Made by a program: the position numbers and the translations under genes. Under the pieces are notes generated by a model. It was not told the DNA's origin. It did not search any database and was given only the letters and a program-made list of their open reading frames with translations. A DNA stretch of 64,000 bases, from NCBI GenBank assembly GCA_016617785.1, contig JADILM010000003.1, positions 1,612,001-1,676,000 on the forward strand. The letters run 5' to 3'. Position 1 is the stretch's first letter. Each line of letters begins with the position of its first letter. Shown here in pieces: positions 24,582 through 36,047 of the stretch. This DNA is from Sporobolomyces roseus. Its lineage: Eukaryota; Basidiomycota; Microbotryomycetes; Sporidiobolales; Sporidiobolaceae.

Positions 24582-25034
24582 GCTACCGGCTGTGTAACTT
24601 ATTCACCACTCAACTTCTGGTTCGTACTGTGCTGTAGCGAGCGACCAAGCGACTCTCTCGAGCGAGTCGCGATGCCTTGCCAACGAGGAATCACTTGCTC
24701 TCCTCAAGGATGCGGCAGGATCAGTGTTCGACGGGTCTCTGCGATTGATACCTCATCAGCGACTCGGCGCCTACGTACCCGCCTGATCGTAAGACGTTAC
24801 GACTTGTTTACGACTCGCGATCATCGCATGCGAAAGCGATTTTTCGATTTTTACTCCACTCCGAAAAAGTTCTGTGCCGCTTTCTTCGTTCTACGGCGTG
24901 TGAAGTCGGAATACAGTGAATTACTAGACAAAAGTCAGTTGCGATCAACTTTCGAGGTCAATTCGAGGTTGACGAATTTCGAAAAGTTCAATTTCTCTCC
25001 TGTCACTCCAACTCTCGACTCGGAACAGATCAAG
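24582..25034. other. Intergenic promoter region of IFA38
   Basis: No coding frame supported. Ordinary spacing between two genes in the same direction. Confidence 0.45.
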
Positions 25035-26645
25035 ATGGTCTCTATCAGGAACTACGCTGTAGATTGGGGTGAGCATGCTCTTCTTCCCCTCTCTGCTTCG
25101 CCTAGTCAAGTGTAGTAGCTGATGAGACGTTTCTTTCAACCCTAGCATCCGATTGTCCTCTCACAACTCTCGTACTCGCTCTGGTAGGTGCAGGATGGCT
25201 CAGTAGCTATGTATTGAGCTTTGCGCGTATGCTAGTAGACCTCGCTCGTCCTGGTATTCCAGTAAGTTTTCTCTCTTCGAATACCCGAGCCGAAATCCTC
25301 ATCTCTTGGTTTCATTCATCGTCTAGTTGAAGCGATTCGGAGCTAAGAAGGGAGCTTGGGCTGGTATGTTTCCTTCCTGTAATTATGGGGGGCGATGGAA
25401 AGCTAATTCTGTTCATCGCTTGTTTTTAGTTGTCACTGGAGCTACCGCTGGAATTGGTCGTGATTTCGCTCTCCAACTCGCTGCTGCTGGATTCAACGTC
25501 TTCCTCGCAAGTCGTACTGCTTCGAAGCTTGAGGAGATCAGTCAAGAAATCCGTGAGTTTCTTCCTTACCCTCGTTTCTCGAAAAGTTGACTTATCTCAT
25601 TCTTGCTTCAAAGTCGCCAAATATCCTAACGTCAAGACCCAGTGTCACTCTATCGACTTCTCCTCGGCTTCTGCCGACTACGCTGCACTCGGAAAGGCTC
25701 TCGACTCCCTTGATGTCGGTGTTCTCAGTTGGTTCCCTTTTCCTCCTTTTCCTCGATACTGTCAAAGTAAACTGAACAATTCCACCTTCACGCAGTCAAC
25801 AACGTCGGAAAGAGCTATGACGAGCCTATTTTCTTCCAAGACCTCCCAGATCAAGACATGAACGACATTGTTGAAATCAACGTGTAAGTTTCCAAGCTTT
25901 CCCCTAATCCCTAGAGTCTCCTCACTCATAACAGACCCTCGCTATAGTAACGCTACTCTCAAGGTCACTAAACTTGTCGTACCTGGAATGATCACTCGCA
26001 AACGTGGACTCATCCTCACCGTCGGATCTTTCGCTTCCCTCATTCCCTCTCCTCTTCTCGCCGTCTACTCTGGTAGCAAAGCTTTCGTCTCGACCTGGTC
26101 TCAAGCTCTCGGAAGTGAACTCAAGGGAACTGGAGTCGAGGTTGAACTTCTCAACACTTACTTTGTCGTGCGTGTTCAGTTTTCTTTCCCTCTCTTTCGA
26201 CCGAACTCAGGTTGCAAGTGTCGAAACAGGTCTCGAAACTCAGCAAGATTCGCAGGAGCTCGTGGATGATCCCAACTCCCAAGACCTACGTTCGTGAGTC
26301 TACTCAATCTTCTCTCTCAATCTCACCGTGTCGATCGCTGAACTCTAGCTGCTTGAACAGGATCTGTTCTTTCCAAGATTGGCGTAAACGGTGGTGCCGT
26401 CGGTCAGCCTCACATCTCCACCCCTTACCATGGACACGCTCCTGTTCAGGTAAGGCTCTCACGTATCCTCTACTTTCGAAAAATTAGTCGACGCTGACTT
26501 TCTCGTTTTCCTCTAGTGGGTTGTCGATCACCTCTTCTCCAACTCGTTCTGGCTCAACTACAACCGCAAGCTACACGTCGACATCCGTCGCCGAGCCATT
26601 CGCAAGCGTGAGAGAGATGCTGGAAAGGCTGTCAAAGGTGCTTAG
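25035..26645 (+). CDS. IFA38: Very-long-chain 3-oxoacyl-CoA reductase
   Basis: Second step of the ER fatty-acid elongation cycle, acting on the product of ELO enzymes such as the one at 36-37.5 kb. Starts [11 protein letters not shown]. The second exon gives a membrane segment ([20 protein letters not shown]). The short-chain dehydrogenase core follows: [18 protein letters not shown] (TGxxxGIG cofactor loop), LVNNVGKSY (NNVG), [25 protein letters not shown] (catalytic Ser and YxxxK). The C-terminal exon is [20 protein letters not shown] with a basic tail [19 protein letters not shown], typical of the KAR family with a basic ER-retention-like end. Stop TAG at 26643-26645. About nine introns. 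Recognition is firm. Confidence 0.93.
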
Positions 26646-27806
26646 ATTAAGCTTAGAAGTTTTGACGTAGAGCGGTAGGACGGTACGCCAGCAGACCTCT
26701 GAGGCTGTTTCCTTACGGCGAAAAGCTCACAAATTGACGCGTCGGTAGATTGAACAATGGAATTGCTCAACGAAATAGAAATCAATCAATTAATCCAAAT
26801 GGAGTGTCCGTCCTTTACCGAGACTGAGCCGCCGAGCTCTCGAACACACATGAAAGACCCCAGGTGTTCGAGCTGTCTCGAACTCTCGTGTACTCCTCCG
26901 CTTCTCCTCCCTTCGACCTGGACCCAATTTTTCGAGGGACGAGACGGCTGCCAGCATGGACGAATCCGCAGAGTGCAAATCTCGACCAAAACCTACTCTC
27001 AACCGTGAACCTTGCAAGCTATTCGACGGCTCGCCCGTTGCGCCTTGACACGGACGCTGAACGCGAGCTCCAAATTTTCATCTCATCAGAACCCCGTCTC
27101 AGAGAAGCCTCTTCTGTCGGTGATAGTTGCTAGCTTATGGTAAGCTTTTCTCGCGGACCTGCATCTTCCACTCTACCTTGACGAATTCGGTGCATTCTTC
27201 ATTCACGACTGAAAGAAGTGAAAGTGCAATTCTACGGGGCTCCCTCGACGTTCTTTTGTTCCCTCATCTGCTCGCCCAGAAGCCCAATGCCGAGACAGAT
27301 TGCTACCAATCGTGAAGCTCGTGAGCTTTTGCACCTCGAATGAGAGTTGCAGTCTGCTCATTCCCACAACGACGAAACGAGCTCAAGCTTAAACAATGAA
27401 CTTCGTCCGAGATCGCTCTCTCCTCGCGTGTTGAGAATTGACCGACGATATGCTTGTGTTCAGTCTGAAAGGAATTCGCCCACTTTGCTCAATTGCAAGC
27501 TGGTAAAGTGAAATTGCACCCCTTCAGCACTTTGTCGGACCGGTTCCCCCGCTTCGGCCGATTGCATTTTCCCACGCACCTCGAAGGAAAATCTGGAGTT
27601 GTGAGTCGGAAGTACTGACCGGAACTTGTTTTGATCTGAGGCCTTGCTTCCGCTCTCCCTCTACTTCTGTCACCAACAAACACCCCTAGACTATACCAGC
27701 ACTCCTATCGAGGGATATAGGCACCCCTCACGCTCTCCAGAAGCTCTCAGCCTCGAAACAAACCTCTCAAGTGTTCGTTCAAGTTCCGATCGTCGCACAT
27801 TTCGAC
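26646..27806. other. Intergenic, about 1.2 kb
   Basis: No frame with an ATG and conserved texture on either strand; no tRNA-like fold seen. Presumably the promoter region of the HMG-box gene, which is one of the longer ones in the window and in keeping with a regulated transcription factor (inference). Confidence 0.4.
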
Positions 27807-29005
27807 ATGGCTGTACCGTTTGAAAGCGATAGAATTGACGGGATGGACGAGTGTCGAGCTTATCGACCAAGTACGAGTCAGGATCCACTCAAGGAAGCGC
27901 ACAAACCATCAACTTTCGTCCTCCCCTCTCAGGCTCCCTCTTCGACTTCATCCTCGGCTTCTTCTCCCTTTCATCCTTACTCCACTCCTCCCCAACCGAG
28001 TACGAGCGATGTACCACGGAACACGCACAACAACCGAAAGACAGGCAATCCGCCTAGACCGCCAAACGCTTGGATATGTTATCGTTCGGCTCGAGTTCAT
28101 GAGCTCAAGAACACGGCGGAATACTCAAAGATGCCTCAAGCGTCGATAAGCAAGCTTATCGGAGAGTTGTGGAGGTCAGAGTCGGCGGAAGTGCGGAGGC
28201 AGTACGAGTTGGAAGCGGCAGCGAAGAAGCTCGAACATCGCGAGAAGTATCCAGGTAAGCTCACATTGACCTTATTCGCTCGAATCGAAGCGAGAACTGA
28301 TTCGGTTGACGCTCAGACTACTCGTTCCGTCCCGTTCGACGAGAATCGACGAAGAAAGCGGCGCTCAAAAAGGCGAAATCGCTCAAGAAATCTCCCGTCC
28401 CATCTGGTCTTCCTTCAGTTCTGCAGCCCGCCCCCGTCACCACCTCTCATGACTCTGATGAGTTACCTATACCTCCCTCTACCATCTCCTCAGCGTCCTC
28501 TTCCTCGTGTGCTCCTTCCCCAGTCGACAGTGATTATCCCGATTCGCGATTTCAATATTCATCCTCTTCCCATTCCTCCTGTTCTGTCACCCCGACGTTC
28601 GCGCCCTACAACCCAGAGCTACCCTCTCCTCCAGTACAGGAAGGCCTCCAATCCTGGACGATGTTCCAACCTGTCGCGTCGTATCCTCCTGAACCTTCGT
28701 ACGAATCGTACCAAGGTCTTCCTACACCTTCTATCGAATACTACGATCCACCACCTTACCCTCCTTCTAACAATTATCACTATCTTCCACCTTCATATGA
28801 AGCTGCTCCTCCCGATGAACCCTTGAACAACCAACCTCAGTTCCAACCTTTCCTTCCCTCGTTTATACCTGCACCTTACCTCTCGCCTCCCATAACGGAA
28901 GGATCTTCTTCCCTCGTCGACGAAGCGTGGAGGATGGCATCGGCATCAGTTGGAGAGTACGTCGAAGTGCCATATTCATATTCGCATCCCTCGTATCCTC
29001 AATGA
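27807..29005 (+). CDS. HMG-box transcription factor (MATA/Ste11-type HMG)
   Basis: Two exons. MAVPFESDRIDGMDECRAY begins a Ser/Pro-rich N-terminus. The HMG box starts at about residue 85: PPRPPNAWICYRSARVHE, ISKLIGELWRSESAEVRR, then EKYPDYSFRPVRR. RPPNAxxxYR and the KYPDYxxxPRR end define the MATA/Ste11/Rop1 subclass of sequence-specific HMG boxes. The single intron falls inside KYP|DY. The remaining ~210 residues are Ser, Pro, Tyr and Gln-rich, as in activation domains (SYPPEPSYESYQGLPTPS). Stop TGA at 29003-29005. Relatives include pheromone-response and mating regulators (Prf1, Ste11, Rop1), but I see nothing else of a mating locus nearby, so the target pathway is open. Confidence 0.85.
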
Positions 29006-29263
29006 AAGTTTCTCTTCCTCCTCGCATCGCACCTCTCCTCATAGTACGCACATGTTGCTTGTCGTTCATCCATTGTAGATACGAAACCCGTCGAGCTATC
29101 GTTGTTGTCTGTATTTTTTGCAAAAAAAGGAAAACACGTTACCTTCCCCTTTCTCCGCTGATCCGCGGACCTCTCAAAGTCCTCGTCGATTCCTGAGGTC
29201 TTCCTTTGCTTCCTTCTCTACACTCGCTTGGTTTCAAAGCGTCGCTCTCCCGAATTAAGCTCA

Positions 29264-30560
29264 ATGACGACTCCTTCGCAGGATCCGGTTCTCTTCGAGT
29301 TCAGTCCCGGCAAAGCTTCAATCGTAGCGACATGCCTCTCCAGTCTTTCAGCGATATTAGCAATAGGCTTCCTAGTGATTGTGAGTCGCGATGAGTTCCT
29401 ATGCAAGCTTTACATTTGCTCATTTCAGCTTGAAAACGAACCGCTTGAACAGCTTACGTTCAAGTTGTCGATGACCGGGGGAGACATCGTACTACTGTAC
29501 ATAACCATAAGCGTACTTGCAACTACGCTTTGTTCCGGGATCGTCGTAACGGTGAGTGTTTCGTCGTCTTGTAAGGTTCGCAATGCGTACTCGTTGAATC
29601 CGAGAACGCAACCGAATGAATACCGATGAATTGATATTTTCGCTCCATCCCGTCGCTTGACGAACAGTATGCTCGATTCCAGCCACCGCAATCAACGCGT
29701 TTGTGGTCTTTCGCAGGATCTATCGTGGGTTTCTTGATTGTGAGCGAACGAGATCCAGTCGTACAATGTACACAGCTGAGCAATCGCATCGATATAGATC
29801 CTTTGGCTACTACTCTGCGCTCTGTGCTTTGCAGTCTCGTCGAATGTCCTTTTCCCGGGCATTTCCTGGTAAAGCTATGTTCGTCTTTTACCCCCTCGAC
29901 GCTGATGAACTGACTGGCATCGCTCAAACATAGCTCCTCGTATGACCTGACTTGCGACGATAGCTTGGTCTCGCTTTCATTCAAGACTTTCCTTGTGAGC
30001 TCGCCCGCTTTTTCGCACAAGCTGCGTCTTGTTCAATCTGCCTCTCGATCAACCAGGCCATCTCGGCAGCGATACTCTTATCGCTCGTCCTTCACTCCCT
30101 ACTCTCTTACGATCTACAACGCCATCTCCCACTGGCTCTGTCGCTCAAGCAGAACAATCAGCCGGACGAAGAACGGTTCCCTTCGCGAGAATATTGTCAG
30201 GTCCTGTTCGTGCAGCCCGCATACCTCACTGTCGTCGAAAAGCCTCTCTCCTCCGCCGACGCTCAAGAAAGACTCCCACCATCTCTCTCGCCCGGGAAGA
30301 AGAAACATCGACGAACGAAACGATACGATTCTGATTCCGATTCGAGTTCTTCCGAGTCACATTCCCCGAGGAAACGACACGAAAGACACCGCAGCAACAG
30401 GGAACGGCGAGGCAAAGGACGCTCACACCATCACGATTCCCCTCGCATGGATTCGTCTAAACACCAATCGAACAAAACGAAGGAATCCAACCGAAATGTT
30501 AACGAAACGATGGCAGCAAACAACGCCAACTTACTCGCTGGGACGCCGACGACAGCGTGA
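29264..30560 (+). CDS. Tetraspan membrane protein of unknown function, basic His/Ser/Arg-rich tail
   Basis: Spliced from about five exons. MTTPSQDPVLFEFSPGKA leads into TM1 (IVATCLSSLSAILAIGFLVI). After LENEPLEQLTFKLS comes TM2 (DIVLLYITISVLATTLCSGI). After YARFQPPQSTRLWS comes TM3 (FAGSIVGFLIILWLLLCAL). A short Cys-containing loop (GISWCSSYDLTCDDS) precedes TM4 (FLAISAAILLSLVLHSLL). The C-terminal ~130 residues are hydrophilic with clusters such as KKKHRRTKRYDSDSDSSSSE and KRHERHRSNRERRGKGRS. It ends PTTA at TGA 30558-30560. The four-helix layout with a short second loop resembles MARVEL-like proteins more than tetraspanins, since no CCG motif is present. I do not recognise the family. Confidence 0.6.
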
Positions 30561-30764
30561 GGAAAGGAGCAGATCAGGAGAAGGAGAGGCAAGGAGAAGA
30601 TATTGCAAGAAACTTGAGGAGGGTATAAAACTAGATGCAGAGTTAGCGAGATATGTACTATAGGGGTGAGGAGAGATAGGAGAATCGTGGATGTATATGC
30701 AAAGTAGAGAGAGAAGCGAGAGAAAGATATGCGAGGAAAGGTGAAGAGGGGAAGAGGGCGAGAA

Positions 30765-33700
30765 CTAGAATTGGGTATCCGAGAACAAATCGCTGTAAAG
30801 CCCGTTCATTTGTTCGGATTGCTGCGAGTGCTGATGTTGCTGCGAGTGCTGATGTTGCTGCGAGTGCGACGAGGGTTCGAAAGCCTTGAAGAAATCGATT
30901 TGAGAGAGGTCCGGAGAAGTATCGCCAATCGAGGCTGGGGGTTCGACAGGAGGAGATGGCTTGGTCTTAGTGAGAGGAGCAGGAACTGCTGTTGATTGCT
31001 TGTCGACTGGGGCTGAAGAGGGAGTCGGTTTGTTCGAGATGAGGGCGAGAAGTTTATCGACAGTATCGCGATCGAGTGTAATCTTGTCTCCTCCGCTCAT
31101 CCCGGGAATCTCGACTGCAGCTCCTCCATTTCCCTTCCCGTCACCAACAGACTGAAGCAAGGCCATCACCATCGCTCGAGCTTCCTCATTCGGCTCCGTC
31201 GCGACTTTTTCAGCAACGGCTTCGATCGTCAATCGACCCTGGTCTTCGGCGGGAGAACGATCTTCTGCGTCTCCTCCTTCTGTTCCAGGAGTGATGCCGT
31301 CGAAATCGGAAGGCGTAGGGAAAGTTTCGGAAGGTAGCTGAGGAGGCGATGAGGGAGGGAGAGAGCCAAGATCGAAATCGGTAGCGTCAGACGGAGCGAT
31401 GAGGTGAGATGGGATGAAAGCTGCTCTTCTGTTTGTCGAGTTGCCGTTGAACTTGTTCGGAATGAGGAGGTGCGAGAGATCGTAATTCTCCGCGTGAGAG
31501 TTTTGACCTCCAGCCGCCGAAGCTTGATTTGCTCCCCCAGTAAGCAGCGAGTCGAAGGTGATAGTCTTGTCTTCCTGATCTAGTCCATCTGGAGGTGACC
31601 AGGAATCCGATTCGCTCAAAGGTGTTCTGCTGTCTCCTCCTCCGATCGACTCCATCACGATTCCGGTCACGAGTCCATCGGTGAAGGAGTCGAATATAGA
31701 GGGAGGGGCTCGACCAGAAGTGGGAGGTGCTTTGCCTTTCGATCCGGGGGTAGCGGTAGAAGTACGAGGTTGGACGCAGGGACTCGAAGGGACAGGAGAG
31801 GAAGGAGCAGTGAGAGCGTTCGAAGAGAGTCGATTGTTGAAGTCTCGTCGAAGCGATGACAGGACTGATTCGAACGAGTCGGCGTCTGTGACTGGAGCGT
31901 CGATTGTGGATGAGGAAGGGCCGACGGTTGAAGCTCGAGGCCTCTCGTTCTCCTTTTCGCGAGGACTTCCCGGTTGCAGGAAAAAGTTGAACGAGTTTGA
32001 GCTTTCGTCTCCTCCTCCTCCTGCGTCTCCTCCTCCTCCTTGTTGACCTTGATCGACTTGCATAGGATCGTGATCGAAACTCGAGAACGTTCCGATATTG
32101 GTCTCGTTGAGGATCCGATTGAGAGCCGTGCCGGGACTAGCCGTAAGAAGATAGTTGGGTACTCCTTTCCCACCGCTACCACCATTCGAATTGCCCGAGA
32201 CTGTTCGTCTCTTCGGACTCGGGCTTGCGTGACCTCCGAACAAGGCTGCGAAATCGAATCCTCCGTCTTGAGCGAATGCATCGGCAGGAGCTCGAAGAGG
32301 AGATGTAGCTGCTGCTCCAGGTCCTCCTTGACTTGGGCGAGAGCGAGCGCGAGGAGACCGGCCAGGAGAGCTCATGATACCGGGAGCGCGAGCTGCAGCA
32401 GTTCGACCAGTGTTGCCGAAACCAAAAGCGAGGCTCGGCGAACGAGGACCGACGTGTTTCGAGGGAGACAAGGGAGGAATGATGCCGCTTTGGAAGATTC
32501 GAGAGGCGGAAGCGTCGAGCGAGCCATTCGAGACTTTCCTTTTCGCTTTTCGTTTGTTGAGATCCGCCTCGCAAGTTGCAGTGAGACGACCAGTGAGGGG
32601 GCGACCTGCTTTGATGGAGCTAGTTGTAGCGTTGGAGGCGTCGGAAGGAAGGAGCTTTGGTTGAGGATTCGTCGAGGCTTGTTCGGTAGCACCTTTCGAG
32701 CGATGGTATCCGTTCTTGTTGTAGAAGGTTCCGCAAGCTATGAGGTGGTACGTCTTGCGTGAGCTCATATTCACCGATGAAGAATTGTATAGTAGAGAAG
32801 GAACGCACCGTTACAAACCGAAGTTTGTTTCCCCTGCGAGTCGAGTCCTTCCCTCCAAACTGTACTCTTCTTCCTCTTGCAATTCGAACATCCATTCGGG
32901 TCTCTCGGATTGTTCTTGCCTTGACCTTTGTTACCCGTCGTATCGATCGCTGCGAAATGCTCTCGCTTCTTGCGAGATGGAGCGGTCGAGGTCGCGCTTG
33001 TCGAAGTCGAAGCTGATATCGAGTTTAAGGAAGATGTGGAGGCTTTCGGAGGACGATTTGAACATGGGGGAGCAGGGCCAGAGGTCGAAGTTGGAACAGG
33101 TTGTTCGACAGGTGCAGAGACTGGAACTTCGGGAAGATCAAGTCCACACAGCTTGGCGAGACTCTGCAGAGCATTCTGATTCTGTGAAAGGTCGATAGGA
33201 GGGGCCGACGAGTTCTGTGTGGTCGAGGTCGAGGAGCTGACGAGCTGAGAGAGGAAGGCGAGAAGATCGGGATTTTGAGCGGGATCTTCCGCTGGCGTCG
33301 CAGAATTTGAGGGAGTAGATTTCGAGATTGAAAGATTGGCGAGGGCAGAAGGAGGAGCGAGTGGCAGAGCGGTCGTGCTTGCGCTAAGAGGAAGAGATTG
33401 TCGAGATTGTGGCCGTTTGCGCTTGACGGGATCTCCAGGAGCTGGAGGAGCCGAAGTCCGACCTTGCAAATTCGAAGACGACGAGAATGAACCGGATTCA
33501 CGTGTTTGTAGTTTGGGAGGAGACGAGTGGAATTCGGACATTTCGCTCTGGAGCTGTTGAATGGGGTTGTGGTATGATCGAAGGCAGTCGAGGAATTGAC
33601 CTTGCGTAAAGGCATCTCGCTGCGATATGCAGTCAAGCCATCAGCACGACGTAGGACAACGAGAAGTAAGAAGAAGCTCACCTCGCTCAACTGCAACCAA

Positions 33701-34679
33701 ACCTCGAGAGTCTCTTCCGATTCCTCTCCAGATTCACTATCTTCCTCATCGAGATCTTCTCCAAGAATGTTGCCATCTTCACCTTTCCGTCTCTTCGTCC
33801 TTCTGCTCTCGCTCTCAGACCCGGTAATTCTCCCGCAGACCATCGTCGTTCCTTCTTTCTTCTCTGCCAAAGTCCAGGATAGCATTCCCTTCCCTTCAAC
33901 GAGACCTTGCCCGTGTCGATCTGCCCCATTCGCCGAGCTTGATGATGTTGACTGTGCTTGCGCTCGGCCAGAGGATTCGTAAGGATCGACAGCAGAAACG
34001 GAGAAATCCTTCGTCGAGTCGATCACCAATTCCGGTCTATTGTCAACGAACTAGCTCAGTTCTCCTGTCTCGTTGGGTAGACAGTTCGAGAAGCGTACCT
34101 TGAGATGCAGATAGCGCTCAAACACGTCTTGAGAGTGATCTTTCCAAATTGTGATTTCTCGTCCGACCCTTCGATACCGCTCTTCTTCGATCCGACAATC
34201 TGAACCCAGACAGGAGCCGATAGCCTAGCGATACACGAATAATTCGTAGCTGGACTCGATTCAGCTTGAGGCTGCGGTTGAGGTTGAGGTGCAGCAGTCG
34301 AAGAAGATGAGAGGGAGGGGTCGAGAACCGAGAAAAAGTCGGGAGAAGAGGCATTACTTGAAGGTGTTGGAGCTGATGGTGTCGATGCTGATCCGAACTT
34401 CGGTGACTGAAGCGAGTAGAAGACTTTGACTGAACAAGTTGGGGAAGTAACGCGAAAAGTTGAACGATTTAGGTCAGTCGCGTGAAACGGTAATTTCGAA
34501 TAAGGAAGAAGAAGATGGGATCGGGACTCACTCATCATCATTCTACCTTTCCCTTTACCAGTACGTTTCCGTGGTTTCGTACCAACTCCCGATGAACTAG
34601 GTTGATTCCTTCTCGCATCGCTTGATTGACTATAATTCATCGAACTTGATCCCGCTACTGCGTTCCCTCTTGACTGCAT
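30765..34679 (-). CDS. GATA-like zinc-finger transcription factor
   Basis: Begins MQSRGNAVAGSSSMNYSQS at 34679. The first exons encode a basic stretch (KPRKRTGKGKGR) and a conserved-looking domain: VKVFYSLQSPKF, SCIARLSAPVWVQIVGSKK, ITLKTCLSAICISR, GMLSWTLAEK and LEVWLQLSE. A Ser/Pro/Gln region follows. The finger is CSNCKRKKSTVWREGLDSQG then KQTSVCNACGTFYNKNGYHR, i.e. C-X2-C-X21-C-X2-C, with the last knuckle split by an intron (CN|AC). The C-terminal ~630 residues are Ser/Gly/Pro-rich and end with a His/Gln repeat and MNGLYSDLFSDTQF; stop TAG at 30767-30765. Length is roughly 1,050-1,100 aa. The N-terminal domain plus distal GATA-like finger recalls Ams2-type fungal factors, but this is only a resemblance. 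Confidence 0.7.
30819..30868 (-). repeat. 18-bp tandem repeat coding HSQQHQ units
   Basis: Unit TTGCTGCGAGTGCTGATG on the plus strand occurs about 2.8 times head to tail inside the last exon of the GATA-like gene, giving repeated Gln/His/Ser. The copies are identical, so the array is likely to vary in length between strains. Confidence 0.85.
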
Positions 34680-35031
34680 CACTATTTCGTATAGTTCCGA
34701 TTGGCCGAACCCCGTGTACTAGAGTGGGAGTGAAGAGGGAGACGAGGGTGAGGCCGAAAAAGGGAAGTGATGAGGGGAGGGAAGAAGAAGGAAGACAAGA
34801 TCTTGCCGAATGAGTCGTGGCCAGCAATGCGTGTAGCGTTCTTGAGTGATCTAGTAGAGTACTGTCTGTCCTGAGATGCCTAGAAGGTGTAGATGTATCG
34901 AGTCGGAGGCTTTGTTTGGAGACTTTGAATTCGTCCTCGATTTGTCGTGTAACGATCTGATCTAGTGATGAGGAGGTTCTGTAGAAGCTTTCGATTGATC
35001 TAGTCGAGTTACTCTTTAGCTTGCTGTGGTT

Positions 35032-35322
35032 TGTCGGATGCAGATAGAACGCGACGGAGCGATTGATCCCGTCGAGAGGAAGCCTTTTGCAAACCACTTG
35101 CTCGATGCGACTGTCGAAAATTCACCAGCGAAGTCGTTGACCTCGAAGTTTTGTGCTATCCCTCTTTCCGGCATTAGTGAAATTGAAAAAGGTCGACACA
35201 TAAGTGAGCAAACTCTCTGATTCTCTAGCATTCGAAAGAGCTAACTCTCGTTCGAATCACTCTACTTTACAGGTTACAGCTTGGAATTGCCTCCTGCCCC
35301 TCGGGTGTTCAGTGACCGTGGC
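35032..35322 (+). repeat. Left arm of a 291-bp inverted repeat
   Basis: Read on the plus strand, these 291 bases match the minus strand of 39391-39101 at 290 positions. The single difference is T here versus C there, in the sequence CTCTGAT/CTCTGAC at 35221. The match starts at TGTCGGATGCAG, ends at GTGACCGTGGC, and stops abruptly on both sides. Intron-like sequence inside is preserved, so it was copied as DNA and not through spliced RNA. Confidence 0.95.
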
Positions 35323-35398
35323 CAAGTTGTCGTTCCCGTCTCTCCGGATTGACTCTTCAAACGAGACCCTTCCACCCTTTCCGGGTGCTCCCCTTTGA
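35038..35398 (+). pseudogene. Truncated copy of the hypothetical gene at 39.4-38.9 kb
   Basis: ATG at 35038 opens the same protein text as the right arm (MQIERDGAIDPVERKPFANH). After the repeat boundary the frame used by the right-hand gene continues only into an unrelated tail (VAKLSFPSLRIDSSNETLPP) and stops at TGA 35396-35398. The downstream two thirds of the gene are missing. The one base change lies in the likely branch point (CTGAT instead of CTGAC), which would weaken splicing. I read this as a recent partial duplicate of the right-hand gene. Confidence 0.45.
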
Positions 35399-36047
35399 TC
35401 GGGGGAGGTTTATTCACGTCCCCTTGAACCTCGACTACTTAGTCCACCGTACCGAGCCGCCAAACCTACCTACCTTTCGGGGAGAGTTAACTGTGCAGGC
35501 TTCATGATGGTGGATGGGTCGAGGCGGGTGTACGGCGAAGGGCCTACAAACGCAAACTTTTCTTCGGAGAATGGATCATTTAGCTTCGCTGTAAGTCCTT
35601 CTTCCTAATGTAGTTTAGGTGGTTGTCTGGCGAATGTAAAGAAACCGTATTGGAACAGACTCTGGGCGACTGTCGTTGAGGAGAGAACTTCTGATCTCCT
35701 TCTTTCGTTTCCGTTTTGCGTCTTTGCTCGTTTGCCTTTCTTTTCCTCTGCCGTTGGCAGTCCTCGACGTTGCTTGACTCACCCGGGCTTTCCACACGAC
35801 TAGAAGTGAGTTTCGAGAGTAGACACCTCTGCGAAACTTTACACGACTTTCAAGCTTTAGAACTGTTTGATGAACCAAAGACTCGTTCTCTGCGAATGCC
35901 CGAGTAGCAAATCAGTAGGATCCGTGAAAAGGAAGCGAATCAGAGTAGTTAGCCGACATTGTTTGGTTTTCACTCACCGATGAATCTTGTGAAAAATTTC
36001 GTTTCTTCCTTTCTCTTTTCCTCCCTCAACACGTCTTCTGCCACAAC

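Larger units (their letters stand above)
34680..36047. other. Intergenic region containing the left arm of an inverted repeat
   Basis: Between the divergent GATA-like and elongase genes. Its main content is the 291-bp repeat arm at 35032-35322 and the truncated open frame that runs out of it. Two adjacent hairpins sit at 35373-35407. The rest shows no supported gene. Confidence 0.5.

Noticed and set aside
32040..32762. Plus-strand Arg/Ser-rich frame of 240 codons
   Set aside because: Shadow of the Ser/Gly-rich coding exon of the GATA-like gene on the other strand.
35245..35275. GTTCGAATC as a possible tRNA T-loop in the repeat arm
   Set aside because: Flanking bases do not form a T stem or acceptor stem, and no anticodon arm is present.
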